From: Bacillota bacterium
GTDB taxonomy: Bacteria; Bacillota; Sulfobacillia; Sulfobacillales; Sulfobacillaceae
DNA: 64,000 bases
Reading direction: 5' to 3'
Assembly: GCA_021821465.1 (NCBI GenBank)
Contig: JAKACM010000009.1
Location: forward strand, 1 to 64,000
The notes beneath the pieces are model-generated. The model worked only from the letters and a program-made list of their open reading frames with translations, was not told where the DNA came from and made no database searches. Positions 53,767 to 62,387 of the stretch are shown in pieces; position 1 is the first letter of the stretch, and every line of letters begins with the position of its first letter. The position numbers and the translations under genes were made by a program.

Positions 53767-55215
53767 ATGTCCGTTAAGCAACTGATCGAGGCTCCTCTTG
53801 TTGTGGTCACGAATCGGGAGCCATACATTGATGAGAGCTCCGATCATGGAACGCAAACCGTGCAGCGAGCGGGAGGAGTCGTATCAGCCCTAGATCCGCT
53901 CATGCAGGAGATTGGCGGTCAATGGATCGCCTGGGGTAGCGGGAGTGCTGATATCGAGACTTCGCCTGGAGGCAAGCGCCAAGTTCCCCCGGAAAATCCT
54001 CGATATACTTTACACCGGATAATCTTAAATCAAGAAGAAGTTCAAGGTTATTATGCCAAGTATTCCAACCAAGGACTGTGGCCCCTCAGTCATATGTTAA
54101 TAGAACGTGCCCAATTTTCGCGACGTGCTTGGCAAATCTACCGCAATGTCAACCAGAAATTTGCTAGACGTGCTAGTTCCGTGAGCCCACAGGGAGCGTG
54201 GATTTTTTCGCACGATTACCAACTCTCCTTATTGCCGGCATTCGTGCGCAAGTCCAGACCTGACGTGGCTATTGCCCATTTCTGGCATATCCCTTGGCCT
54301 CCTCACACCATCTTCCGATTGTGTCCCCAACATGCTGAAATATTAAGGGGACTTTTGGGAGCAGACGTTCTCGGATTTCAAAGTGATATGGATGTGGATA
54401 ATTTTATTAATACGGTGGAACGCGCCTTGAAAGTGAGTGTCGACCGAGACAATAAGACCATTGCCTGGCAAGATCGCGTGGTCCATGTGAAGTCTTTTCC
54501 CATTTCCGTTGACTTTCATGCCATTGAGGAATTGGTACAAAATCCGCGGATATCCAGTTGGGTACGGGGGATAAGGCGTCATGTGGAAAGACGTGATCAA
54601 ATCCTCGGTATCTCGGTTGACCGCGCAGACTACACCAAAGGCTTGCTCCCTCGTCTTGATGCCATCAAAGAATTCTATGCACTGTATCCTCAATACCGAG
54701 AAAAGGTCACATACGTGCAAGTTGTCGTTCCATCACGGACGGAAGTTGCCGAATACCGAGTGCTATATGACAGAATCGCAAAAAAGATCCAAGAAGTAAA
54801 CAAACAATTCCAGAGTGCCACTTGGATACCTCTTATCACCCTGCGCCATAGCATTGACCGTCCGAGACTAATGGGTCTCTTTCGGGCGGCCGATTTTGCT
54901 GTGGTCAGTTCGTTGGTAGACGGCATGAACCTGGTCTCTAAGGAATTCGTAGCCGCCCAAGTTGACAAACGGGGTGTATTGCTGTTGAGTGAAACCGCCG
55001 GAGCAGCCCATGAACTGGAAAACGAAGCCTTCCCCATTAATCCTCTGGATCCGGAAGGGTTTGCAAATACTTTGCATGAAGCTTTATCCATTTCCGCTGA
55101 TGAACGCTCACTTCGCATCGCCCGCATGCGGGAACATCTTCAAAACCATACCATATACGAGTGGATGGCGGACATTTTCGTGACACTTAAGGCGGCTGCA
55201 CAATCCTATGTCTGA
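53767..55215 (+). CDS. otsA: trehalose-6-phosphate synthase
   Basis: GT20 enzyme joining UDP-(or other NDP-)glucose and glucose-6-phosphate; 482 residues. RAGGVVSALDPLM is the N-terminal loop, IFSHDYQLSLLPAFVR and HFWHIPWPP line the active site, VDRADYTKGLLPRL holds the donor-binding Arg-x5-Lys, and DGMNLVSKEFVAAQ is the conserved DGMNLVxxE block. A start at 53701 is possible, but AGAGGTG six bases before the ATG at 53767 and homology to VVVTNREP starts favour the shorter form. It overlaps otsB by eight bases. Confidence 0.94.
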   Translation: MSVKQLIEAPLVVVTNREPYIDESSDHGTQTVQRAGGVVSALDPLMQEIGGQWIAWGSGSADIETSPGGKRQVPPENPRYTLHRIILNQEEVQGYYAKYSNQGLWPLSHMLIERAQFSRRAWQIYRNVNQKFARRASSVSPQGAWIFSHDYQLSLLPAFVRKSRPDVAIAHFWHIPWPPHTIFRLCPQHAEILRGLLGADVLGFQSDMDVDNFINTVERALKVSVDRDNKTIAWQDRVVHVKSFPISVDFHAIEELVQNPRISSWVRGIRRHVERRDQILGISVDRADYTKGLLPRLDAIKEFYALYPQYREKVTYVQVVVPSRTEVAEYRVLYDRIAKKIQEVNKQFQSATWIPLITLRHSIDRPRLMGLFRAADFAVVSSLVDGMNLVSKEFVAAQVDKRGVLLLSETAGAAHELENEAFPINPLDPEGFANTLHEALSISADERSLRIARMREHLQNHTIYEWMADIFVTLKAAAQSYV

Positions 55216-56032
55216 ACATTATTTCACTTTAGCCACACTAACTGGCCTGATGAAATCAAATCACGCACAGAGTTTGGCCTGGTTTTTGGATATTGACGGA
55301 ACGCTCTTGGATCTTGCCGCTTCCCCTCAGGCCGTCAAAATCCCAGAAGAGCTTGTCGTGTCATTGGACCGTCTGGCAAGAAGCCCATACCATCATGTCG
55401 CTTTGATTAGCGGCCGTTCACTATCCGATATCGATCATCTATTCCCCAACCCCTTATTAAGCAAAAGCGGAAACCACGGGGCCGAGTACTACTGCAATCA
55501 TGAATTGTGGTTGCACCGCTGGTCCCGGCGGTTTCTTACCGTGCGTTCTCAAGTTTTAGAGGGCATCAGTGCCCTTCCCGAACAATTTCCGGGTTTGTTG
55601 GTTGAGGACAAACAATACTCAATGAGTATTCACTATCGCCATGTCGATGCACCGCAACATGCTGCACTGGCCAATACCTTGAAGACTTGCCTGTCTTCTA
55701 TGGAGGGAATCGTGATCCACCCGGCAAAGCTGTGTTGGGAAATTCGTCCGCAGCCCGGACCCACAAAAGGAGATGCCGTGAAAGACTTGTCCAACAAAGT
55801 TTTCCCTCTGCTTCCATCCCCGGTGCTGCCGGTCATAATCGGTGATGACCGTACCGATGAGGATGCGTTTAAAGCCATCTCTCCCGCTATCACGATCCAT
55901 GTGGGGAATAATCCTACTCAAGCCCTATATCGGCTTAATTCACCTCACCAAGTCAGGGAACTTTTGGCTGACGTCAGTCGTGACCCACATTTTTTCACCC
56001 ATGCCCATTCTTCTTCCGAAGAGAGCGAATGA
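55208..56032 (+). CDS. otsB: trehalose-6-phosphate phosphatase
   Basis: HAD-superfamily phosphatase of 274 residues that releases trehalose. FLDIDGTLLDL carries the nucleophile Asp28 and Asp30, LISGRSLSDI is the second motif, and GDDRTDEDAF the Mg2+-binding fourth motif. KSGNHGAEYY and KGDAVKDL are further OtsB signatures. The ATG overlaps the end of otsA, so translation is coupled. Its last 38 bases overlap, tail to tail, the methionine-cycle gene on the opposite strand. Confidence 0.94.
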   Translation: MSEHYFTLATLTGLMKSNHAQSLAWFLDIDGTLLDLAASPQAVKIPEELVVSLDRLARSPYHHVALISGRSLSDIDHLFPNPLLSKSGNHGAEYYCNHELWLHRWSRRFLTVRSQVLEGISALPEQFPGLLVEDKQYSMSIHYRHVDAPQHAALANTLKTCLSSMEGIVIHPAKLCWEIRPQPGPTKGDAVKDLSNKVFPLLPSPVLPVIIGDDRTDEDAFKAISPAITIHVGNNPTQALYRLNSPHQVRELLADVSRDPHFFTHAHSSSEESE

Positions 56033-57866
56033 TTGGCAAAAGCGGCTCAATACGATTGAATGAGGGAACCAAATATACTCCTTGAATGGACGGTGTGAGT
56101 TGTTCAATCAGTTCCAAGGCGAGGTCGATCCCGAGGGCGGTTCCGTCCTGAATGTTTTCAAATTGTCGAAGAATTTTCTCCCCAATTTCGATACCGGGCA
56201 CTTCGTTGTGCAAATAGATCGCCTGACGATAAGAGATTAAAGGCATAACTCCCAGTAGCAAAGGCACCGGCAATGACCCTGCTTCTTCCAAAAATTGTTT
56301 GAGTTGTTCGGCTTGATAGACCGGCTGAGACATGACAAAATGGGCTCCCGCTTCGATTTTTTGACGGAAACGCAAAATTTCCTGATCGCGGTCGATAGCA
56401 TTGGGACTCACGCCCACACCGATATCGAAGTTTGTATGACCGCCAATTTTTTGCCCTAAGGCATCCTCTCCCCGATTAAAAGCTCGCAGTACTTTTACTA
56501 AGCCTATTGAATTGATATCGTAAACAGCCGATGCATGAGCATAATCTCCCAGTCCCGGAGGGTCTCCGGTAAGTGCCAGAACATTGCGTATGCCTAAGGC
56601 ATGAGCCCCCAACAAATCACTTTGCAGGCCCATAAGGTTGCGATCCCGCGTTGTAAAGTGCAGTATGGTTTGCATAGGCACCCGTTCGGAAATGAGGCGC
56701 GCTGTCGTAAGCGCACTCATCCTAACCCGAGCCATGGGACTGTCGCCAATATTGATCGCATCGACTCCCTGATCGGCCAGAGAGTTGGCTGCTGCCAATA
56801 CACGGTGAGGATTCACCCCCCGAGGCGGATCTAACTCGACACTGACAATAAAACGCTTTGGAAAAAGTTGCGAGAGCCCCTTATCATGGGTTTCCCCATG
56901 TTCTGCGTCCCCCAAAGCCCCAGAGTCCGTGATTTCGCTTAAGGGTGCCATCAAGAAAGTTTCCGGGCTTTGATGCAAGGCAGTCCCCAGAGCTCTAATA
57001 TGCTCCCAGTTGGTTCCGCAACACCCCCCGATAACCCGGCATCCGGCCGCGCTAAGCGCGGGTGCAATAGTAGCAACATAGCGTGGGCTAGCGGGATAGC
57101 GCACATGTCCGTCAACTAACCCGGGCTGCCCTGCATTAGGATATGCCGATAAGGGAATCGCCAGCTCTTTTGCTTTTGGAGCCATGCGAATGATGGCATC
57201 CAGAAGAGGAGCTGGCCCACTCCCACAATTCGCTCCGACTAAGGCCGGCGGCCCGCCCGGCAAAGAGGCCATGGCTTCTATGGCCTGTTCGGGAGTAACT
57301 CCGTATAAGGTCGCCCCCTGCGGTGAAAAAGCAAAGGAGACGAAAACGGGCAGATTGCTTTCGTTGCGAATGGCTTGTACCGAAGCCCGCACTGTGCCCA
57401 AATCAGACATGGTTTCTACAATAAATCCATCCACCCCACCGGCCAGTAACCCTGCCACAACCGGGCGAAAATAATCGAGAGCCTTGTCATAGCTCACAGA
57501 AGGCACAACCTGCGAATCCACAGGCTGAGCAAGAGGACCGATGACCCCAATGATCCAGCCATCTTGACCAAAAATATCGCGGGCATGGCGGGCAATTTGT
57601 GCCGCCCTGCGATTTAATTCCACCACGTCGGCATCGATGCCCAATGAGGCAAGTTTGTGACCATTGGCAGCAAATGTGTGTGTTTCAATCAGTTTCGCAC
57701 CCGCCTCGAGATATTTCAGGTGCAGATTTACCAACAAATCCGGTTGCCGCATCGGAACCAGAGGCAGAACCGCAGAATCTACCCCTTGATCCATTAACGC
57801 GGTACCGACCGCACCATCCCCCAGAATCCATCCGTCTTCCTGCAATATCTCGATTAAAGTCTTCAC
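55995..57866 (-). CDS. fused homocysteine S-methyltransferase/methylene-THF reductase
   Basis: 623 residues, two domains as in B. subtilis YitJ. The N-terminal betaine-homocysteine-methyltransferase barrel has LGDGAVGTALMDQG, the Zn ligand Cys in VGANCGSGPAPLL and the pair in IGGCCGTNWEHI. From about residue 310 the FAD-binding methylene-THF reductase domain begins (FIVSVELDPPRGVNPHR; LALTGDPPGLGDY). It makes methyl-THF and transfers methyl to homocysteine. The GTG at 57866 overlaps the upstream stop (GTGA). Third gene of the SAM-riboswitch operon. Confidence 0.92.
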   Translation of the reverse strand: MKTLIEILQEDGWILGDGAVGTALMDQGVDSAVLPLVPMRQPDLLVNLHLKYLEAGAKLIETHTFAANGHKLASLGIDADVVELNRRAAQIARHARDIFGQDGWIIGVIGPLAQPVDSQVVPSVSYDKALDYFRPVVAGLLAGGVDGFIVETMSDLGTVRASVQAIRNESNLPVFVSFAFSPQGATLYGVTPEQAIEAMASLPGGPPALVGANCGSGPAPLLDAIIRMAPKAKELAIPLSAYPNAGQPGLVDGHVRYPASPRYVATIAPALSAAGCRVIGGCCGTNWEHIRALGTALHQSPETFLMAPLSEITDSGALGDAEHGETHDKGLSQLFPKRFIVSVELDPPRGVNPHRVLAAANSLADQGVDAINIGDSPMARVRMSALTTARLISERVPMQTILHFTTRDRNLMGLQSDLLGAHALGIRNVLALTGDPPGLGDYAHASAVYDINSIGLVKVLRAFNRGEDALGQKIGGHTNFDIGVGVSPNAIDRDQEILRFRQKIEAGAHFVMSQPVYQAEQLKQFLEEAGSLPVPLLLGVMPLISYRQAIYLHNEVPGIEIGEKILRQFENIQDGTALGIDLALELIEQLTPSIQGVYLVPSFNRIEPLLPIIRSLRKKNGHG

Positions 57867-58849
57867 CGTAAACCGTCCTCTTCGCGAATTTCCTCCACTG
57901 CCCTGGCCATAACACGCAATTTTGCCTCGGCTTCTTCCCAGGTTCGGGTCTTTAGTCCACAATCCGGGTCGATTAACAAATTATCCAAAGGAACGATTTC
58001 CAATGCTTGCCGAATTCCCGCTTTGATCTCGTCGATTGACTCGATCCGGTGAGAATGCACATCCACTACACCCAGTGCCAATTCTTTGGACTTGGGCCAA
58101 GGATAGCCTGCCAACAAATCCAACAAGGCAAAATGCTGATTGGCAGCTTCCAAATCGAGCTGGTCAACCGGCAAATCATAAAGACCCGGTAAAATCTTCT
58201 CAAAATCGCCGTAGCAGATATGACTGATGGTTGTCGCGTCAAGGCCTTGAGTCACAACATCCATAGCCTCAATGGCCAGATCCAGTTCATCAACGCGGGT
58301 CGAAATGGCGGGTTCATCAATTTGAATATACTTGGCACCGGCATTGACCAAGGCCACGGCTTCTTCATGAACCAATTGTGCCAGGTCCATGACCAACGAA
58401 CGCCGATCGGCGTAATGGGCGTTGAAAGACCAGTCGCAAATCGTATAGGGGCCGGTGAGCATGCCCTTTATCGGATGAGATGTCAATTGCGAAGCTCTTT
58501 TCCAAGACTCCACGGTTAACCCAAGGGAATTTCCTAATGACACAACATTTTCCACGATCGGTTTCTTATAATAACGATTGCCATAAGAACGAACCGGCAG
58601 TGATTGAGAAAATCCTTGCCAATGCTCCGCAAAATATGCGACCATATCACCTCGTTCCATTTCGCCGTGAACGAAAATATCGATGCCCAATGCTTCCTGC
58701 AAGTCAATAACCTGCCTGGTCGCCTCTTCTTCAGCCTCACGCAATTGCGTCGCTGAAATTTGTCCGCGCCGGAATTGTGAGCGTGCTGCAACAAGTTTAG
58801 TCGGTTTCGGAAAACTTCCCACGCTTGTGGTTAATAAATGCTTGGCCAT
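57863..58849 (-). CDS. MetE-like methionine synthase, C-terminal-domain type
   Basis: 328 residues equivalent to the catalytic C-terminal half of cobalamin-independent methionine synthase. TTSVGSFPKP opens the domain. Zn ligands are visible as His and Cys in TISHICYGDF, and Cys in LLIDPDCGLKTRTWEEAE. FVHGEMERGDMVAYFAE and YIQIDEPAIS line the homocysteine site. Classical MetE is about 750 residues with two domains; this stand-alone form resembles archaeal and core MetE types whose methyl donor may not be methyl-THF. Middle gene of the SAM-riboswitch operon. Confidence 0.88.
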   Translation of the reverse strand: MAKHLLTTSVGSFPKPTKLVAARSQFRRGQISATQLREAEEEATRQVIDLQEALGIDIFVHGEMERGDMVAYFAEHWQGFSQSLPVRSYGNRYYKKPIVENVVSLGNSLGLTVESWKRASQLTSHPIKGMLTGPYTICDWSFNAHYADRRSLVMDLAQLVHEEAVALVNAGAKYIQIDEPAISTRVDELDLAIEAMDVVTQGLDATTISHICYGDFEKILPGLYDLPVDQLDLEAANQHFALLDLLAGYPWPKSKELALGVVDVHSHRIESIDEIKAGIRQALEIVPLDNLLIDPDCGLKTRTWEEAEAKLRVMARAVEEIREEDGLR

Positions 58850-58874
58850 TACAATTGTCCGCCCTTTCTCTACC

Positions 58875-59846
58875 TTATGCGTTAATCAATAATTTGACAT
58901 CGCGGAGCACACCGACTTTTTGCTCGGCCCGATCGGGCGGCAAGAACTCCAGTCCACAATTCGGATGAATCCATGTTCTCTCCTGGCCTTGTCGACGAAA
59001 GATTGGATCCAGCGTCCGCGCCAAATCCTCAGGCGTTTCCATTCGAACGTTTCGGGCGTCAATAACACCCAATCCGAGGGCAACATTCAAGTTGTCAACA
59101 GATAAAATGTCCAGAAGCTGCGGCTCGCTGACGGTATCGCAAGAAATTCGGGAAAACGGCAATTGCGAAAGAGCTTCTAGCCATGGAGACGACTTGCCCC
59201 AATAAAGTGCAATCGACTGTTCTATTTCCTCTGCAGAATCAATCAGAGTCTTATAGGCCTGTTGTACATGGTCAATAGGCCAGGACGAAGGTGAAAACGC
59301 CAATGAAGGCTCATCCCATTGTACCTCAACCACGCCGGTGCCCACTAAATTGCGGGCCGAAAGACGCATGACGTCGATTAAATCCGCGAGTAAGGCATCT
59401 TTATTGTCGTAACTCGTATCTTCCATCAGGTCAAGAAAGGTGAACAGTCCGGGAAAAGTCACCTTCAAGGGTACTCGGGAACGTGATGCAGCCTTTCGGC
59501 TCCATGCTGCCACAGTGCCTCCCTGATACTGCAGGCGACCCGTAATCACAGGGTGTCTAATATAAAAATTATTGTCGAACAAACGAATGAGACCGGCACT
59601 ATGCACATTATCCAGATCACGCACCACCGGATCAAACAAATCATACCACCGGATTTGACCGTCACTCGTCCGATCCAAATCCGCCCATAGGGCTAAGTCC
59701 AATACGCGGTTTGTCACCTCATCATAAGTGTCATAAACCTGGCTCGGAGTAATTGACCCTTTTTCAAAGCGTTGAATGGCGGACCTGACACTGGGACCTG
59801 GCCCGGCTGGAATTTTGGGATATGAGCCCATTACTGTCGTCTTCAT
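58875..59846 (-). CDS. second MetE-like protein
   Basis: 323 residues, a diverged MetE/UROD-fold barrel. KTTVMGSYPKIP starts like MetE; VQWDEPSLAF and IHPNCGLEFLPPDRAEQKVG recall the C-terminal domain, but the His-x-Cys Zn motif is altered (SRISCDTVSEPQ). It may be the partner subunit of the next gene, together replacing two-domain MetE. The frame is open to 60032 only because it reads through riboswitch sequence; the ATG at 59846 with AGGAGAG is the start. First gene after the riboswitch. Confidence 0.8.
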   Translation of the reverse strand: MKTTVMGSYPKIPAGPGPSVRSAIQRFEKGSITPSQVYDTYDEVTNRVLDLALWADLDRTSDGQIRWYDLFDPVVRDLDNVHSAGLIRLFDNNFYIRHPVITGRLQYQGGTVAAWSRKAASRSRVPLKVTFPGLFTFLDLMEDTSYDNKDALLADLIDVMRLSARNLVGTGVVEVQWDEPSLAFSPSSWPIDHVQQAYKTLIDSAEEIEQSIALYWGKSSPWLEALSQLPFSRISCDTVSEPQLLDILSVDNLNVALGLGVIDARNVRMETPEDLARTLDPIFRRQGQERTWIHPNCGLEFLPPDRAEQKVGVLRDVKLLINA

Positions 59847-59949
59847 TGTCTGGTATCTCTCCTGTCTCGTCATGGCAAATTTGGCAACCGGTGCAACCTC
59901 ACGCCCTTGCCTTTGATTGGGGATCGGCCATAGCTCACAAAGTCTTAAC

Positions 59950-60098
59950 CATAAAAAAACGCCTACTCGAGAAGAGGCGTTTGCTCTTCTCATCTTAAAG
60001 AATACTTTAAGGTATTCTTCCGGAATTGGCACCCACCTTGCAGGGGTTGCCGGGCTTCATCGGGCCAGTCCCTCTACCACTCTGGATAAGAAGTATTC
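59950..60098 (-). promoter_or_regulatory. SAM-I (S-box) riboswitch with terminator
   Basis: Minus strand: CTTATCCAGAGTGGTAGAGG, GACTGGCCCGATGAAGCCCG, GCAACC, then GGTGCCAATTCC. These are the core motifs of the SAM-I aptamer in the right order. Then comes a segment GGTATTC-like able to pair alternatively, and a terminator stem (AACGCCT...AGGCGTT) with TTTTTTT at about 59953-59985. Binding SAM should stop transcription of the two MetE-like genes and the MTHFR fusion. Confidence 0.95.
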
Positions 60099-60219
60099 CT
60101 ATAGAATTGATTAGCAAAATATCATGGCCTGCCGATATGGTCAAGAGGACGATACAAAAAAAATATAATTGCCACTTATTTCCATTCATGATAGAGTGAA
60201 AATCAGGAGGTGTTGAACC

Positions 60220-60507
60220 ATGTTTCCTGGCCCCTCGGTGTCGCATGATCGGCATTCGGACAACCCCGTGAAAAAATCCAAGGGATCTCGGCACAAGACA
60301 TTTTTTCGGCGCTTAGTCCTAGTTGTGGTGATTGTAGCCATTCTCGTAATCTGGAAACTCCGCTTTGTAATCGTAGAACTGGGAAATCTTCAGCATGAAT
60401 TGGAAAGTTGGACCGGAGCCCGCACTATCCTCGCAACGTTTCTTTCTTATATTTTTACCCATATAGCCCATCTCGCACGCCACATATGGATCAGCACTTT
60501 TCATTGA
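60220..60507 (+). CDS. small single-span membrane protein
   Basis: 95 residues. A basic N-terminus (KKSKGSRHKTFFRR) is followed by one membrane helix (LVLVVVIVAILVIWKLRFVI) and a hydrophobic tail (ILATFLSYIFTHIAHLA). AGGAGGTG seven bases before the ATG gives strong support for expression. No family recognised. Divergent from the riboswitch operon. Confidence 0.7.
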   Translation: MFPGPSVSHDRHSDNPVKKSKGSRHKTFFRRLVLVVVIVAILVIWKLRFVIVELGNLQHELESWTGARTILATFLSYIFTHIAHLARHIWISTFH

Positions 60508-60574
60508 GGGGTTCCAGCTTCATAAGGACGGGCACAAGGAAGGAATTCGGGCGATCCTTGTGCCATCCATGTTA

Positions 60575-61237
60575 TTATCGACGTCCGAGACGTAAGAGGA
60601 AAAGAAAGAGGTTGATAATATCTACCAGTAATGACACGGCCAACATGATGGCCACGCCGTTCCCGGACATTGTGCGGCCACGGTAGCGCATAATGGAGAA
60701 GTCAACCATCAGATATGCGGTAAAAATGAGGACCCCAATCATGTTATAAGCTCTCGAAGCCATGATTCCAAACATGCCTGGCAAGAATAATGACAGCAGA
60801 CTGGTGATAATAAGCATCAACAAACCTAAAAACAGAAGCGGTCCCAGCTTGGCAAAATCCCATGGAACCCAGGCAACCACCACTGCGGAAAGTAACATGG
60901 CTATCAAAATGCCGCCCACAACAGTCAAGAAAAGATGATTTTGGTCTAAAATGGCATACCACAGTACCGGCCCAATAGCCAAGCCGAGTCCTGCGGCCAC
61001 AACAATGCCCCAAAATAGCGCGGCGCCGGCATTAGCCTGATTTCGGCCCACAAATATCGTACCCACCATAGCCGCAATAAAGCCTACCCAAAACGCCCCC
61101 GAACCCAATCCCACACCAAAGAGACTTGCCACTACGACGATTGCCAATAATAAAACGAGAAAACCAAGTGTGCGAGCCATTAAGGAGCCATGAACCCCGT
61201 CTGCTACCCGATAGCTATAAATTGGGCGGTTATTCAT
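60575..61237 (-). CDS. Bax inhibitor-1/YccA-family membrane protein
   Basis: 220 residues, seven helices. The C-terminal NGVAIMLAVSLLVDIINLFL followed by FLLRLGRR is the family signature (D-x-x-N-LF..LL+), and YNMIGVLIFTAYLMVDFSIM is the preceding helix pair. Members act as pH-sensitive leak channels or modulators of membrane protease FtsH; which applies here is unknown. ATG with AGGAGG about ten bases upstream. Single gene. Confidence 0.85.
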   Translation of the reverse strand: MNNRPIYSYRVADGVHGSLMARTLGFLVLLLAIVVVASLFGVGLGSGAFWVGFIAAMVGTIFVGRNQANAGAALFWGIVVAAGLGLAIGPVLWYAILDQNHLFLTVVGGILIAMLLSAVVVAWVPWDFAKLGPLLFLGLLMLIITSLLSLFLPGMFGIMASRAYNMIGVLIFTAYLMVDFSIMRYRGRTMSGNGVAIMLAVSLLVDIINLFLFLLRLGRR

Positions 61238-61338
61238 CCTAAATTTGCCTCCTTTTTTAGCTATTCACCCACCGCACGCAAAGCTGCCAACTCTCTCTGT
61301 GGAGAATTCGGCCATATTGGCATAGACGAAAGCTGGTC

Positions 61339-61373
61339 CCGCAAGTTCCGGCTTTCAGCCCGGGGTGGTTAGC
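61339..61373 (+). mobile_element. IS200/IS605-type end hairpin
   Basis: CCGCAAGTTCCGGC, TTTCA loop, GCCCGGGGTGGTTAGC. It matches the pattern of the copies at 34525 and 36027 and stands alone, without transposase genes on either side for some 2 kb. Confidence 0.45.
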
Positions 61374-61427
61374 TGCTCATCACCTCTATATTTGTGATAC
61401 AACAAATGTCGGGGGGTGTTCAATAAG

Positions 61428-61531
61428 AAAATTGTCCTTTGACTTATCAAGTGCTTGCAGTTACAGTCGTCTTTCGGGACAATAATCATAATATGTAACG
61501 GTACCTCAATGAGGCTCTTGCGGACAATTTT
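61428..61531. repeat. 10-bp inverted repeat pair
   Basis: AAAATTGTCC at 61428-61437 and GGACAATTTT at 61522-61531 are exact inverted copies about 84 bases apart, upstream of the 61593 gene. They could be ends of a tiny mobile element or paired operators. Could also be chance. Confidence 0.3.
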
Positions 61532-61592
61532 ATGGGATTTTCATCCGTCCCATTCAGGATAATGGCTTTTCAACAGAAAGAAGGCGTGATGA

Positions 61593-61982
61593 ATGGCAGA
61601 GAACGAAGGCATGTCATTTGAAATTTTGGCGGCCGGCATACGCGACATACGCCATGATGTTCCTGTTCTCTTATCAGTGTTGGCCGAAAAACTGCACTCT
61701 GGACTTCCTGACCGAGTTGATGTGACGCGCCGTTCAGGTCTTTTCTCCCGGGACAACTCGGTTAAGTCGATCTCGATAGATTTTGAGAATCTGCGTTATG
61801 TGATCAACCATAAGGCCGGACGACTTGAGACATTTCGGCAAAAGGTGGTGCATGATGTAGTGCTCAAAACCGAAACCATAAATTTTGACGAATGGATGGG
61901 AGAAGTGCTTCGCCATTTGATGCGGGAAAGCGATGAAAACGAAAATGTGCGAAACATGCTCGATCGGTTTCTCACATCGTAA
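61593..61982 (+). CDS. hypothetical protein
   Basis: 129 residues, soluble and helix-rich, with a charged middle. No family is recognised. AGAAGG precedes the ATG by eight bases. The C-terminal half (INFDEWMGEVLRHLMRESDE) reads as a genuine amphipathic helix. Codon use looks like that of neighbouring genes. Function unknown. Confidence 0.6.
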   Translation: MAENEGMSFEILAAGIRDIRHDVPVLLSVLAEKLHSGLPDRVDVTRRSGLFSRDNSVKSISIDFENLRYVINHKAGRLETFRQKVVHDVVLKTETINFDEWMGEVLRHLMRESDENENVRNMLDRFLTS

Positions 61983-62062
61983 AATAGAATTTGTGTGGAA
62001 TTTTGTAACTTATATAGGGAAGCCCTTTTTTCTTCATACAAAAGGCTTGGGGAAGTGAACAA

Positions 62063-62245
62063 GTGGCTGGGCATTTGGGATCAAGAAAGAGTCGTTCCGG
62101 TTATCCCGGACAGATTTGGTTAAAGATTCGAAGTTACCATAATCCCGAAATCTCCGGAGTCATCAATAAATCCGGAAGATCCATAGAAAAAGAAATCATC
62201 TTGTGGGGTCCCAAGATTTTTCACGTGCTGTCGCCATCGGTATGA
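62063..62245 (+). CDS. possible 60-residue protein
   Basis: GTG-started frame with GGGGAAG about nine bases upstream. Basic N-terminal part (GSRKSRSGYPGQ). No family recognised. It follows the 61593 gene by 80 bases and may be co-transcribed or may simply be part of the untranslated leader of the next gene. Confidence 0.3.
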   Translation: MAGHLGSRKSRSGYPGQIWLKIRSYHNPEISGVINKSGRSIEKEIILWGPKIFHVLSPSV

Positions 62246-62269
62246 ATGCGAGCCCGTCATCCCGTGTTT

Positions 62270-62335
62270 TTAGGTCTCGGTGCCTGAGCCCAGCCTAATC
62301 CCGAAAGTACGGAAAAGACCAGGCGTTTTCTTAGG
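62270..62335 (+). promoter_or_regulatory. candidate attenuator leader with alternative pairings
   Basis: TTAGG at 62270-62274 can pair with CCTAA at 62294-62298, and the same CCTAA can pair instead with TTAGG at 62331-62335. GCCTG/CAGGC form another possible stem. The stretch lies 53 bases before a methionine/cysteine pathway gene. No known riboswitch class was recognised. Confidence 0.35.
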
Positions 62336-62387
62336 CGAATGATTGTCAAAATCCCCGCCACCAAATTGAGATGGAAAGGGCGATATT

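Noticed and set aside
59847-60032. N-terminal extension of the first MetE-like gene
   Set aside because: The extension would translate the SAM-I riboswitch and its terminator; the ATG at 59846 has its own binding site.
62255-62345. Second SAM riboswitch before the cystathionine gamma-synthase-like gene
   Set aside because: The SAM-I core motifs seen at 60 kb are absent and no other SAM class fits by eye.
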